This document shows positions 8,608 through 16,830 of a stretch of 64,000 nucleotides of DNA, piece by piece. The notes under the pieces are model-generated. The model searched no databases, was not told where the DNA came from, and saw only the letters and a list, made by a program, of their open reading frames with translations. The DNA comes from an uncultured Mediterraneibacter sp. (GTDB taxonomy: Bacteria; Bacillota; Clostridia; Lachnospirales; Lachnospiraceae). Each line of letters opens with the position of its first letter. Positions within the stretch are counted from its first letter, which is position 1. Both the position numbers and the translations under genes were made by a program. The stretch is taken from the NCBI RefSeq assembly GCF_934330165.1, contig NZ_CAKRGI010000003.1, positions 61,139-125,138 of the forward strand. Direction: 5' to 3'.

Positions 8608-9483
8608 TTATCTGCTCTTTTTTAATAATTCTTTTAATTCATCCACAGAATAATGATAGTCTGTATTACAGAAATGACATTTTACTTCAATCTCTTTTCC
8701 TTCGTCGATCATCTCCTGAATTTCCTTCTTTCCAATACTGATAATTGCTTTTTCAATTCTCTTTTTAGAACAGTTACAGTGGAACTGTGCCGGCATTGTA
8801 TCCGTGATCTCAAGATCCAGCCCTTCCAGCACCTGCTCCAGCATCTGTTCCGGCGTATGTCCATCATCAAGCATAGCCGTGACAGAACGGATCTTTTTAA
8901 TATTTTCTTCCAGTTGATTTAATACCTCATCTTCAATAAAAGGCATAACCTGAACAATAAATCCTCCGGCAACTCTGACTGTATTATCTCCGTTCATCAG
9001 TACCCCCAGTCCTACTGAAGACGGAACCTGCTCAGACGTTGCAAAATAGTACGTCAGATCTTCTGCGATCTCACCGGTCTGAAGGATCGTCTGACCTGCA
9101 TATGGTTCTTTCAGTCCCATATCTTTGATGATCGTCATAACTCCCTGTCCCAATGCTCCGCCTACATCCAGCTTTCCATTCTTTGGCGGCAGCATGACAT
9201 CCGGATTAAATACATATCCTTTTACATTCCCCTGACTGTCAGCCGTCACGGTCAGCCCCTCAATCTCACCGGAACATTTGATCTGGATCGTCAGCATATC
9301 AGTATCATTCTTCATCATGCTTCCCATCATAACTCCACCAGTCAGAAGCCGTCCCAGAGCTGCGGTTGCAACCGGACTTGTCTGATGATGAACTCTCGCC
9401 TCTTCTACCAGGTTCGTGGTTACTGCGGCAAAAGCACGGATCTGCGTATTTCCTGCAGTTGCCCTGACAATATAATCTTTCAT
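8608..9483 (-). CDS. hslO: Hsp33 redox-regulated chaperone
   Basis: The 291-residue product matches Hsp33 along its length. It has the N-terminal substrate-binding fold (DYIVRATAGNTQIRAFAAVTT) and the C-terminal zinc centre HCNC...CHFC (CxC then CxxC about 30 residues later, near 235-268). In Hsp33 these four cysteines bind zinc when reduced. On oxidation they form disulfides and unfold the linker, turning on a holdase that protects proteins. In a strict anaerobe this is an oxidative stress defence. Start codon at 9483 follows GGAAAAAAAG. Confidence 0.95.
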   Translation of the reverse strand: MKDYIVRATAGNTQIRAFAAVTTNLVEEARVHHQTSPVATAALGRLLTGGVMMGSMMKNDTDMLTIQIKCSGEIEGLTVTADSQGNVKGYVFNPDVMLPPKNGKLDVGGALGQGVMTIIKDMGLKEPYAGQTILQTGEIAEDLTYYFATSEQVPSSVGLGVLMNGDNTVRVAGGFIVQVMPFIEDEVLNQLEENIKKIRSVTAMLDDGHTPEQMLEQVLEGLDLEITDTMPAQFHCNCSKKRIEKAIISIGKKEIQEMIDEGKEIEVKCHFCNTDYHYSVDELKELLKKSR

Positions 9484-9535
9484 TCTTTTTTTCCTTTCTC
9501 ATCATATCATTTTTTATTTTTATAAAATTTTCCGC

Positions 9536-10306
9536 TTATTTCTGTAACTTTCCATATTCTCTTGCAATGATATAAATCCGTTCACTTTTTTCTGTCGGTG
9601 CTTTATGGGTAAATGCATCATAAGCTGTCTCAAAGATCAGACCGGAACTTTGAATCAATTCTTTCATCTCTTCTAATGTATAGCCCCTCTGATAATGCGT
9701 CTCCTGATACTTCCGGTACAAGTTCTTATCATTTCCCTCTTCCCGGATAAACAGCGTCAGATCATATTCATTGATCTTTGCCTCATCATAGTAATAGTTA
9801 TCCCAGATAAAACTACATTCGCCACGGTCTTCCGCTATGACGGTATCTCCCATTACTTTCTTATATTTATACACTGTATTAAAATCAAAAATAAAGATGC
9901 CTTCAGGATCTAAGTAATTATTCACCAGCCGGAATACTTCTGTCAGCTCTTCAGGCTCTGTAATATAATTTACCGAATCACAGACACTCACTGCCGCACG
10001 CACCGTACCGTACAGTTCAAATTCCCGCATATCCTGCAACAAATACAGAATATCCTGCTCTGACTGTACTCTCTTTTCCATGGCAAGCTCCAGCATATCC
10101 TCTGAATTGTCCACTCCGATCATATCATATCCGAATGCTGCCAGCCGCTCTGTCATCGCACCTGTCCCACATCCCAGATCCAATACGATCCCGTCTTCAA
10201 TTCCATGCTCCTGAAGTAAGCCATGGAGATAACTGCTCCACTCTTCATAAGGTACATTGTCCATGAAAATATCATAGACTGCTGCAAACCCCGTATATGC
10301 TTCCAT
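9536..10306 (-). CDS. Class I SAM-dependent methyltransferase
   Basis: The 256-residue product has motif I VLDLGCGTGAMTERLA (about residues 41-56), the acidic end of strand 2 in MIGVDNSEDML, and post-I segments of a Rossmann-type methyltransferase (Methyltransf_25-like). It starts with the common small-molecule methyltransferase opening YTGFAAVYDIFMDNVPYEEW. The substrate is not evident. It is the first gene of a probable three-gene set leading into hslO and nadE, which implies no obvious joint pathway. The start at 10306 is preceded by GGAGGTTACATCGG on the minus strand. Confidence 0.85.
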   Translation of the reverse strand: MEAYTGFAAVYDIFMDNVPYEEWSSYLHGLLQEHGIEDGIVLDLGCGTGAMTERLAAFGYDMIGVDNSEDMLELAMEKRVQSEQDILYLLQDMREFELYGTVRAAVSVCDSVNYITEPEELTEVFRLVNNYLDPEGIFIFDFNTVYKYKKVMGDTVIAEDRGECSFIWDNYYYDEAKINEYDLTLFIREEGNDKNLYRKYQETHYQRGYTLEEMKELIQSSGLIFETAYDAFTHKAPTEKSERIYIIAREYGKLQK

Positions 10307-10508
10307 CCGATGTAACCTCCATTTCTCTGTAAAAATGACATACTTCTTTTTATTTTATCATATATTTCGTGTAATAGCCATTCTCAAAATCAAGTCTTTA
10401 CAAAGTTGCTGCCAGGTCTTTCTGATCCGATTTCTATGATTTCATCCATATCTGGGCATTATTTCCTTGACATTTTAATCTTTTCTGCTTTCTTTTATTA
10501 CTTTATCA

Positions 10509-10517
10509 TGATATAAT
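10509..10517 (+). promoter_or_regulatory. Extended -10 promoter of the OPT operon
   Basis: TGATATAAT is an extended -10 element about 50 bases upstream of the OPT start codon. A TTGACA at 10467-10472 is too far away (39 bases) to pair with it. Confidence 0.5.
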
Positions 10518-10570
10518 AGTGAAGCTATGCTAATATTAGCAAGAAATATACAAAAGAAAGGAAAAGAGAA

Positions 10571-12472
10571 ATGGACAACAACAAGAAAGACTTCAAGCCG
10601 TATATTCCAGCCGACAAAGTCGTTCCTGAATTTACGGTGACAGCACTCTTGATTGGTATCCTTCTGTCAATCGTATTTGGGGCAGCGAATGCATATCTCG
10701 GACTCCTCGTAGGTATGACTGTGTCCGCCTCTATCCCGGCAGCAGTTATTTCTATGGGTATAATACGTGTGATTCTCCGTAAGGATTCCATTCTTGAGAA
10801 CAACATGGTACAGACGATCGGTTCTGCCGGTGAGTCTGTCGCAGCAGGAGCAATTTTTACACTTCCTGCATTATTCCTCTGGGCAGAGGAAGGAAAAATT
10901 GATTTTCCAAGTATTCTTACGATCTTCCTGATTGCATTATTCGGAGGTATCCTGGGCGTTTGCTTCATGGTTCCTCTCCGTCAGGCTCTGATCGTAGAAG
11001 AACATGGAATACTCCCATTCCCTGAAGGAACTGCATGTGCAGAAGTTCTTCTGGCAGGTGAAGAGGGTGGTTCCAAAGCCGGCACTGTATTTGCAGGACT
11101 GGGGATTGCAGCAGTGTACAAATTCCTTGCAGACGGAACAATGCTCTTTAAGAGTGAGATTGGTCATGCATTTGAAAGCTACAAAGGATCTCAGGTTGGT
11201 ATTCAGGTACTTCCTGCCCTCGCAGGTGTAGGTTATATCTGTGGACCGAAGATCTCAAGTTATATGTTTGCCGGTGGAACACTCAGCTGGTTTGTACTGA
11301 TGCCAATGATCGCATTATTCGGTGCAGATGCAACCATCTTCCCGGCAAGTAAGACAGTAACAGAACTTCTTACTATGGAGGGCGGCGGTCCAAGTGCTTT
11401 GTGGAGCAACTACATTAAGTATATCGGAGCAGGAGCTGTTGCAACAGGTGGTATTATCAGTCTGATCAAGAGTCTTCCTCTGATCGTAAGAACATTTAAG
11501 CAGGCTATCGGCAGCATGAGAAGTAAAAATGGAGTTCATAAAGGACTTCGTACAGAACAGGATCTTCCAATCCCGGTTCTTATTGTGATCGCACTTGTGA
11601 TCGCAGTGCTGATCTGGCTGATCCCGACATTCCCTGTGAACCTGATTGGTGCACTGATCATCGTAGTATTCGGATTCTTCTTTGCTACCGTATCCTCCCG
11701 TATGGTTGGTCTGATCGGTTCTTCCAATAACCCGGTATCCGGAATGACAATCGCAACGCTTCTTTTTGCAACTGTGATCCTCAAAGCTACCGGTACAACT
11801 GGTATTACAGGTATGGTAGGAGCTATTTCCATCGGTGGTATCATCTGTATCGTTGCAGCCATCGCCGGTGATGCATCCCAGGACTTAAAGACTGGATTTA
11901 TCGTAGGTGCTACACCAAAGAAGCAGCAGATTGGTGAAATTGTCGGTGTTGTTGCTTCTGCAGCAGCGATCGGATTTGTTCTCTATCTTCTGAACGAAGC
12001 ATGGGGATATGGTACTGAAAAGATCCCGGCAGCTCAGGCTACCATGATGAAGATGCTCGTTGAAGGTATCATGAACGGAGAACTTCCATGGGCACTTATC
12101 TTTATCGGTGTATTTATCGCCATCGTAGTTGAGATCCTTCATATGCCGGTTATGCCATTCGCAGTTGGTATGTATCTGCCGTTCTCCTTAAGTGCAGGTA
12201 TCATGGCCGGTGGTGTTGTACGCATCCTGGTTGAAAAGAAAAAAGGAACAGAAAAGGAAAAGAAAGCCCGCACGGATCGCGGACTGCTCTTTACTTCCGG
12301 TATGATCGCAGGAGAAGGTATCATTGGTATCCTCCTTGCAATATTTGCAGTTCTTAAAATTGACAGCAAGATCATTCTTCCGTTCCAGTTACCACAGATC
12401 GGCAGTCTGATCCTCTTCATCGCATTGCTTGCATTACTTTACAAAGTATGCATGAAAGCAGATAAGGAATAA
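10571..12472 (+). CDS. OPT family oligopeptide transporter
   Basis: This 633-residue protein has about 16 membrane segments and the OPT family opening VPEFTVTALLIGILLSIVFGAANAYLGL, plus the conserved NNMVQTIGSAGESVAAGAIF segment. The prokaryotic OPT branch is proposed to import small peptides, siderophore-like or glutathione-type molecules with protons; the substrate is unknown here. GAAAGGAAAAGAGAA supplies the ribosome site. The next two genes follow at 7 bases and with a 1-base overlap, so the three are one operon. The stop codon TAA at 12470 is followed closely by the PqqD-like start, suggesting coupled function. Confidence 0.9.
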   Translation: MDNNKKDFKPYIPADKVVPEFTVTALLIGILLSIVFGAANAYLGLLVGMTVSASIPAAVISMGIIRVILRKDSILENNMVQTIGSAGESVAAGAIFTLPALFLWAEEGKIDFPSILTIFLIALFGGILGVCFMVPLRQALIVEEHGILPFPEGTACAEVLLAGEEGGSKAGTVFAGLGIAAVYKFLADGTMLFKSEIGHAFESYKGSQVGIQVLPALAGVGYICGPKISSYMFAGGTLSWFVLMPMIALFGADATIFPASKTVTELLTMEGGGPSALWSNYIKYIGAGAVATGGIISLIKSLPLIVRTFKQAIGSMRSKNGVHKGLRTEQDLPIPVLIVIALVIAVLIWLIPTFPVNLIGALIIVVFGFFFATVSSRMVGLIGSSNNPVSGMTIATLLFATVILKATGTTGITGMVGAISIGGIICIVAAIAGDASQDLKTGFIVGATPKKQQIGEIVGVVASAAAIGFVLYLLNEAWGYGTEKIPAAQATMMKMLVEGIMNGELPWALIFIGVFIAIVVEILHMPVMPFAVGMYLPFSLSAGIMAGGVVRILVEKKKGTEKEKKARTDRGLLFTSGMIAGEGIIGILLAIFAVLKIDSKIILPFQLPQIGSLILFIALLALLYKVCMKADKE

Positions 12473-12479
12473 GGATTTC

Positions 12480-12833
12480 ATGAAAAAGAAAGACAGTAAA
12501 AACTATCTGGACTTTGTTCCGGAAAAGAATCCGGAAATTGAATATGAAGCAGATAAGGACGGTATTATTACCGTCCTTATCGAGTGGAAGGGCTTTTATC
12601 ATAAGATCGCACAAAAGCTGTTCCGACGCCCGAGAGTCAGTGATATCCGGCTTGATGAGCTTGGAAGCTTTGTATGGAATGCAGTCGACGGGAAGAAGGA
12701 TGTCCATCAGATTTCCAAAGAACTGGAAAAGCAGTTTCCTAAAATGGAAAAACCCCTTCCACGTCTGATCAAGTATCTTGAAATATTACACGATAATCGT
12801 CTCATCTACTGGAAAGGAGAAAAGCATAACTAA
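12480..12833 (+). CDS. PqqD family protein linked to an OPT transporter
   Basis: The 117-residue protein carries the PqqD signature: IRLDELGSFVWNAVDGKKDVHQISKEL (about residues 59-85), followed by a helix and LEILHDNRLIYW. PqqD domains are winged-helix RiPP recognition elements that bind a precursor peptide for a radical SAM partner. No radical SAM or precursor gene is visible here. It sits between an OPT transporter (7 bases upstream) and a small membrane-anchored protein (1-base overlap), so I infer a peptide-handling role tied to transport. No biosynthetic function should be assumed. Confidence 0.8.
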   Translation: MKKKDSKNYLDFVPEKNPEIEYEADKDGIITVLIEWKGFYHKIAQKLFRRPRVSDIRLDELGSFVWNAVDGKKDVHQISKELEKQFPKMEKPLPRLIKYLEILHDNRLIYWKGEKHN

Positions 12834-13192
12834 TGGAAACGATCCTGAAATATCTTCCTTATGTTCTTCTTTTTGCAGTGGCAACGATGATCGTCTATGG
12901 CTGGGGGCTCTGGCGTGCTTCACGGCAGGGACAAGATCTCGCCAATATGCTCAGTGCCAAGGGAATTTCTGCCGTTAAAAAGGCACTGAAAAAGAACGGT
13001 GCTTTAACCAGAAAAGAGTTAGAACCTTTTGTAAAAGATCTTACTGCTAAGCAGCCTTTTATACAGGATTCTATCGGAGTCACTGATCCGAAAAAGTTTC
13101 TGGACTCCATTCTGCCTTATATGATAAAGCAAAAAATGATCCTTGAAGAACACCAGAATGGAAAGATTTTTTATAAGATCCGTAAGGATTAA
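12833..13192 (+). CDS. Membrane-anchored small protein of the OPT/PqqD operon
   Basis: This 119-residue protein overlaps the PqqD-like gene by one base (TAATG). It has one N-terminal membrane helix (about residues 8-26, YVLLFAVATMIVYGWGLW) and a cytoplasmic basic domain with alternating helices ending IFYKIRKD. The segment KKALKKNGALTRKELEPFVKDL reads like a winged-helix fold, but I do not recognise a family. Tight coupling implies it works with the OPT transporter and the PqqD-like protein. It is followed by a strong terminator at 13228-13293, which closes the operon. Confidence 0.75.
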   Translation: METILKYLPYVLLFAVATMIVYGWGLWRASRQGQDLANMLSAKGISAVKKALKKNGALTRKELEPFVKDLTAKQPFIQDSIGVTDPKKFLDSILPYMIKQKMILEEHQNGKIFYKIRKD

Positions 13193-13227
13193 AGCAGTCT
13201 GTGAATGATCATCTTCTGCTCTTTCCG

Positions 13228-13293
13228 AAAAAAGGAGGAAACTCTGACACTGTACCGGTTCAAACCGATGCCGTTCAGGTTTCCTCCTTTTTT
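13228..13293. terminator. Bidirectional terminator between the OPT operon and pepD
   Basis: AAAAAAGGAGGAAAC (13228-13242) pairs with GTTTCCTCCTTTTTT (13279-13293), with an inner CGGTT/AACCG hairpin. T runs on both strands make it usable from both sides. Confidence 0.85.
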
Positions 13294-13356
13294 CTCAGAC
13301 TTTATATTCCTCAGCTCTCTCTGACTTTTCTTTACTGAGCTGCTGACCACATCTTT

Positions 13357-14814
13357 CTACTTTGCCAGCCGTGAAAGAATATCTTTCAGAAATTCATAGA
13401 ATCTTTCAAAAGAATCCAGCGTCAGATATTCATCCGGAGTATGACAGTTGGCAATCGTCGGTCCGATCGCAATTGCATCCAGCCCTTTGATCACATCAGA
13501 GAACAATCCACACTCCAATCCCGCATGGATTGCTTCAATCTTCAGCTCCTCTCCGAATAATTCTTTATAGCTTTCCTTGCAGATCTCACGGATCGGAGAG
13601 TCTTCTTTAAAACTCCAGCCTGGATACTCCGCACTATGGCTCACTGTAAAGCCAAAAGTTTCTGCCAGTGTATTCAGGCGTTCTTTTGTATCTTCCTGAA
13701 GTGATGCAACAGAAGAACGTGGTGAAAAGACCATGATGATCCTGTCTTCCTCTGTTCTGACAACTCCCAGATTCAGTGATACGACTACAAATCCGTTCAT
13801 CTTAATATTCCGCTTCTGAATTCCGTTCGGAGCAAGACGCATCGCACAGATAAATTCTTTTGCTGTTTCCTGTGGGATTGCTTCGGCAGTACGGTTTGTC
13901 TCACAGGAAATCTCACAGGAGAAATCCGGTTCAGCCGATGCCAGCTCCTCTGCATAAGTTTCTGCCAGTTCACATGCCAGCTCTTCTGCCTTTGCTGCTT
14001 CCTCGTCAGACTCATAGATCAGGGATGCCTCACACTCTCTCGGAATCGCATTATCTTTCGATCCTCCGTTAAAGCTTACAAGCTGTCCCTCCGTCTCTTT
14101 GAATAACCGCTGGATCATTCTTGCCATCAGGAGGTCTGCATTCTGTCTCTCCTTATCAATATCCTGACCGGAATGACCTCCTAGAAGACCTTCGACTTTC
14201 AGTGTGAGAAGACTTCCCTGCATTACAGTTCTTTTAATCTCTTTTGTAAACTGAACTCTGAGACCGCCTGCACAGCTTACCGTTGCAACTCCTTCATCTT
14301 CTGAATCCATATTGATCATAGTTCTTGCTTTCAGCACTGACTTGTCCAATGCTTTCGCACCGTTCAGCCCTACCTCTTCTTCTGTCGTAAAGACACATTC
14401 TACCGGGGGATGTGCGATCGCATCCTCATCCAGCACCATCAGCATCAGGGCTACTGCAACTCCGTTGTCCCCGCCAAGCGTCGTTCCATTTGCTGTCAGT
14501 CTGCCATCCTGCACGATCAGATCCAGTCCATCCTTTGCAAAATCATGCTCTACCCCTGCACGCTTCTCGCAGACCATATCCATATGTCCCTGAAGCATGA
14601 CCGGTGCATGATTCTCTGCTCCTTTGCTTCCTGCTTTTTTAATGACTACATTATAAGCATCGTCCTGGATCACTTCCAGCCCTCTGTCCTTTGCAAATTT
14701 TGCGAGATAATCACTGATCCCTTTTTCATTCCCCGAACCTCTTGGGATCGCACTGATCTCTTCAAAGAAATGAAATAACTTTTCCGGCTCATAACCTGTA
14801 ATTTTATAATCCAT
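13357..14814 (-). CDS. pepD: Aminoacyl-histidine dipeptidase (M20 family)
   Basis: The 485-residue enzyme matches PepD/Xaa-His dipeptidases of the M20 metallopeptidase family. The metal and catalytic motifs are QGHMDMVCEKR near residue 75, GGDNGVAVA near 117 (bridging Asp), TTEEEVGLNGA near 146 (general base Glu and ligand), and a C-terminal GPTIANCHTPDE with the last His. A lid/dimerisation domain lies between. It hydrolyses dipeptides such as carnosine-like Xaa-His and others in the cytosol. It is monocistronic, with an extended -10 (TGTTATAAT) upstream at 14873-14881. Confidence 0.92.
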   Translation of the reverse strand: MDYKITGYEPEKLFHFFEEISAIPRGSGNEKGISDYLAKFAKDRGLEVIQDDAYNVVIKKAGSKGAENHAPVMLQGHMDMVCEKRAGVEHDFAKDGLDLIVQDGRLTANGTTLGGDNGVAVALMLMVLDEDAIAHPPVECVFTTEEEVGLNGAKALDKSVLKARTMINMDSEDEGVATVSCAGGLRVQFTKEIKRTVMQGSLLTLKVEGLLGGHSGQDIDKERQNADLLMARMIQRLFKETEGQLVSFNGGSKDNAIPRECEASLIYESDEEAAKAEELACELAETYAEELASAEPDFSCEISCETNRTAEAIPQETAKEFICAMRLAPNGIQKRNIKMNGFVVVSLNLGVVRTEEDRIIMVFSPRSSVASLQEDTKERLNTLAETFGFTVSHSAEYPGWSFKEDSPIREICKESYKELFGEELKIEAIHAGLECGLFSDVIKGLDAIAIGPTIANCHTPDEYLTLDSFERFYEFLKDILSRLAK

Positions 14815-14872
14815 TACTTTTCCTCTTTTCTACTGAATATTTTGAGGTTTCCCCCATTTTTTCCACATATTA

Positions 14873-14881
14873 ATTATAACA
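14873..14881 (-). promoter_or_regulatory. Extended -10 promoter of pepD
   Basis: On the minus strand TGTTATAAT stands about 60 bases ahead of the pepD start codon. No clear -35 is visible. Confidence 0.5.
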
Positions 14882-14990
14882 GATTTGATTTTAGAATGCA
14901 CTCTATAATTTAACCTTTCTTATTTCTTAACAGTATATGTAGAAAACTGCACTATTTACTCAATTTTTATATGAAGTTTTTTTATTTAAC

Positions 14991-15019
14991 TTGACACGCC
15001 CCGGTCTGTGGACTACAAT
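14991..15019 (+). promoter_or_regulatory. Sigma-A promoter of the mgtE leader
   Basis: TTGACA (14991-14996) and TACAAT (15014-15019) are separated by 17 bases, a near-consensus promoter that would start transcription just ahead of the M-box. Confidence 0.75.
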
Positions 15020-15044
15020 AATTAAGGAATTTAAATAACTACAT

Positions 15045-15273
15045 CATTTCGGTAGGTGAGGTTACCACAGGGATTGGATGATCCGGCTTATGCCGTTAAG
15101 TCCGAAGATTGCTACCGCGGAATTGTGGAGACACGATGAGCTGGTCAGCAGGCTGCGTCGCGAAGGCGCAACTTAATGCAATTTATATGCCCTGTGATGC
15201 TAAAGCTTGAACGGTGCTATTATTTAGCAGGAGTTGTGAACTCCGTCATTGTTCAGGCATTGACGGAGTTTTT
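15045..15273 (+). promoter_or_regulatory. M-box (ykoK) magnesium riboswitch with terminator
   Basis: The leader has the M-box hallmarks: GGTAGGTGAGGTTACC at about 15051-15066, an internal region ending CTACCGCGG, and the conserved GTGATGCTAAAGCTTGAACG at about 15193-15212. A terminator follows: AACTCCGTCA (15239-15248) with TGACGGAGTT (15261-15270) and T to 15273. In this class, Mg2+ compacts the aptamer and favours the terminator, so the transporter is made when Mg2+ is low. The downstream gene is mgtE, which agrees. Confidence 0.92.
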
Positions 15274-15380
15274 ATATTTCAGTAGGGAATTTTTTAACCT
15301 GTTTCTGAATGAGATCATGTAAATTTGCTCCGCAGGATTACATGGAATGATTTTTCTAAGATAAAAAGGGAGGTGAGGTC

Positions 15381-15566
15381 ATGGACTCTGGTGCCAGTGG
15401 TTACCACATATGCAGCTTAATGGTAAAAAATGACAGAATGAGAGGGATCTATCATGAACAAAGATATTTTTATCAAGCTTCTCCAGCAGCGTCAGTTCAA
15501 AGCTGTCAGAAGCATCCTGGACGTAATGAACGAAGTGGACATTGCCTCACTTCTCTCGAAACTTGA
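15381..15566 (+). other. Possible upstream ORF overlapping the mgtE start
   Basis: A 61-codon frame begins at ATG 15381, 2 bases after GGGAGGTGAGG and 7-8 bases after its GGGAGG core, one of the strongest ribosome sites in the window. It ends at 15566, inside mgtE, in a different frame. The product shows no family resemblance. It may be a leader peptide that affects mgtE translation, or the site may be fortuitous. Confidence 0.3.
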
Positions 15567-16785
15567 TGACAAAGAACTTGCTCTTGCATTTCGCTTAATT
15601 CCAAAAGATAAAGCTGCGGAAGTATTTTCCAATATGGACACTTCCATGCAGTCCTATCTGGTTGAGATGTTCACAGAAAAGGAGTTAAAAGAACTTTTAG
15701 ATGACCTGTACATGGATGATACGGTCGATATGCTTGAGGAACTTCCGGCCAACCTGGTCAATCGTATCCTCAACACCGTCAGTGCAACAGACCGAAAGAT
15801 GATCAACCAGCTTCTGAACTATCCTGATGACAGTGCCGGAAGTATTATGACAACTGAATATGTTGATCTGCGTGATACAATGACCGTGGGACAGGCCATG
15901 GCTCACATCAAGCGTACCGGAATCCATAAAGAGACAATCTATACCTGCTACGTCACAGAACGCAGAAAACTGGTCGGTATCGTCAGTGCCAAAGATCTGA
16001 TGACCACCGAGGATGACGTGCCGATCAAAGACCTGATGGAGACGGAGATTATTTCTGTAACGACCCATAATGACCAGGAATATGTAGCCCAGCTTTTCAC
16101 CAAATACGATCTGCTGGCACTTCCTGTCCTGGATACCGACGGACTGATGGTCGGTATCGTTACTTTCGATGATGCAATGGATGTCATGGTCGATGAGGCA
16201 ACCGAGGATATCACAAAGATGGCTGCTATCAATCCAAGTGAAAAAACTTATTTTGATACGTCGGTCTTCCAGCATGCCATAAACCGTATCCCCTGGCTTC
16301 TGATCCTGATGCTTACTTCCATTATCACCGGAACGATCATCACGAAATACGAGAACGCTTTTGCTGCGATCCCTCTTCTGGTTTCCTTCATCCCTATGCT
16401 GATGGATACCGGTGGAAACTGTGGTTCTCAGAGTGCAACCCTGATCATCCGTGGAATTGCACTGGATGAGATCCATTTTAAAGATCTCTTCAAGGTGGTA
16501 TTCAAAGAGTTCCGTATCTCCCTGATCGTAGGAGCTGCACTTTCTATTGTGAATGGACTCCGTATCCTGATCCAGTATCAGAATCCGTCCCTTGCACTGG
16601 TGATTGCATTCTCTCTGATCGGAACAGTCATTATGGCCAAGATGGTCGGATGTATGCTCCCACTGATCGCAAAGAAAGTTCATCTTGACCCGGCGATCAT
16701 GGCTTCTCCTCTGATCACGACCCTGGTAGATACGTTCTCGATCCTGATCTACTTTAATATTGCAACAATATTGTTCAAATTATAA
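15454..16785 (+). CDS. mgtE: Magnesium transporter MgtE
   Basis: The 443-residue product has the MgtE layout: a helical N domain (about 1-125, with the LLDDLYMDDTVDMLEELP pattern), a pair of CBS domains (about 126-255), a plug helix and five membrane helices. The pore segment is MLMDTGGNCGSQSATLIIRG. It forms a Mg2+ channel gated by intracellular Mg2+ bound at the N and CBS domains. The ATG at 15454 is preceded by GAGAGGG. A second, stronger Shine-Dalgarno (GGGAGGTGAGG) upstream serves an overlapping short frame from 15381. The M-box leader gives control by Mg2+. Confidence 0.95.
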   Translation: MNKDIFIKLLQQRQFKAVRSILDVMNEVDIASLLSKLDDKELALAFRLIPKDKAAEVFSNMDTSMQSYLVEMFTEKELKELLDDLYMDDTVDMLEELPANLVNRILNTVSATDRKMINQLLNYPDDSAGSIMTTEYVDLRDTMTVGQAMAHIKRTGIHKETIYTCYVTERRKLVGIVSAKDLMTTEDDVPIKDLMETEIISVTTHNDQEYVAQLFTKYDLLALPVLDTDGLMVGIVTFDDAMDVMVDEATEDITKMAAINPSEKTYFDTSVFQHAINRIPWLLILMLTSIITGTIITKYENAFAAIPLLVSFIPMLMDTGGNCGSQSATLIIRGIALDEIHFKDLFKVVFKEFRISLIVGAALSIVNGLRILIQYQNPSLALVIAFSLIGTVIMAKMVGCMLPLIAKKVHLDPAIMASPLITTLVDTFSILIYFNIATILFKL

Positions 16786-16830
16786 CCCATAGTGTAATTT
16801 ATGATCTAACTATTAAGAATTAAAAAGTTT

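Noticed and set aside
15697..16683. 328-codon frame antisense to mgtE
   Set aside because: The product is rich in Asp, His and Cys with no domain; mgtE is a full-length family match on the plus strand.
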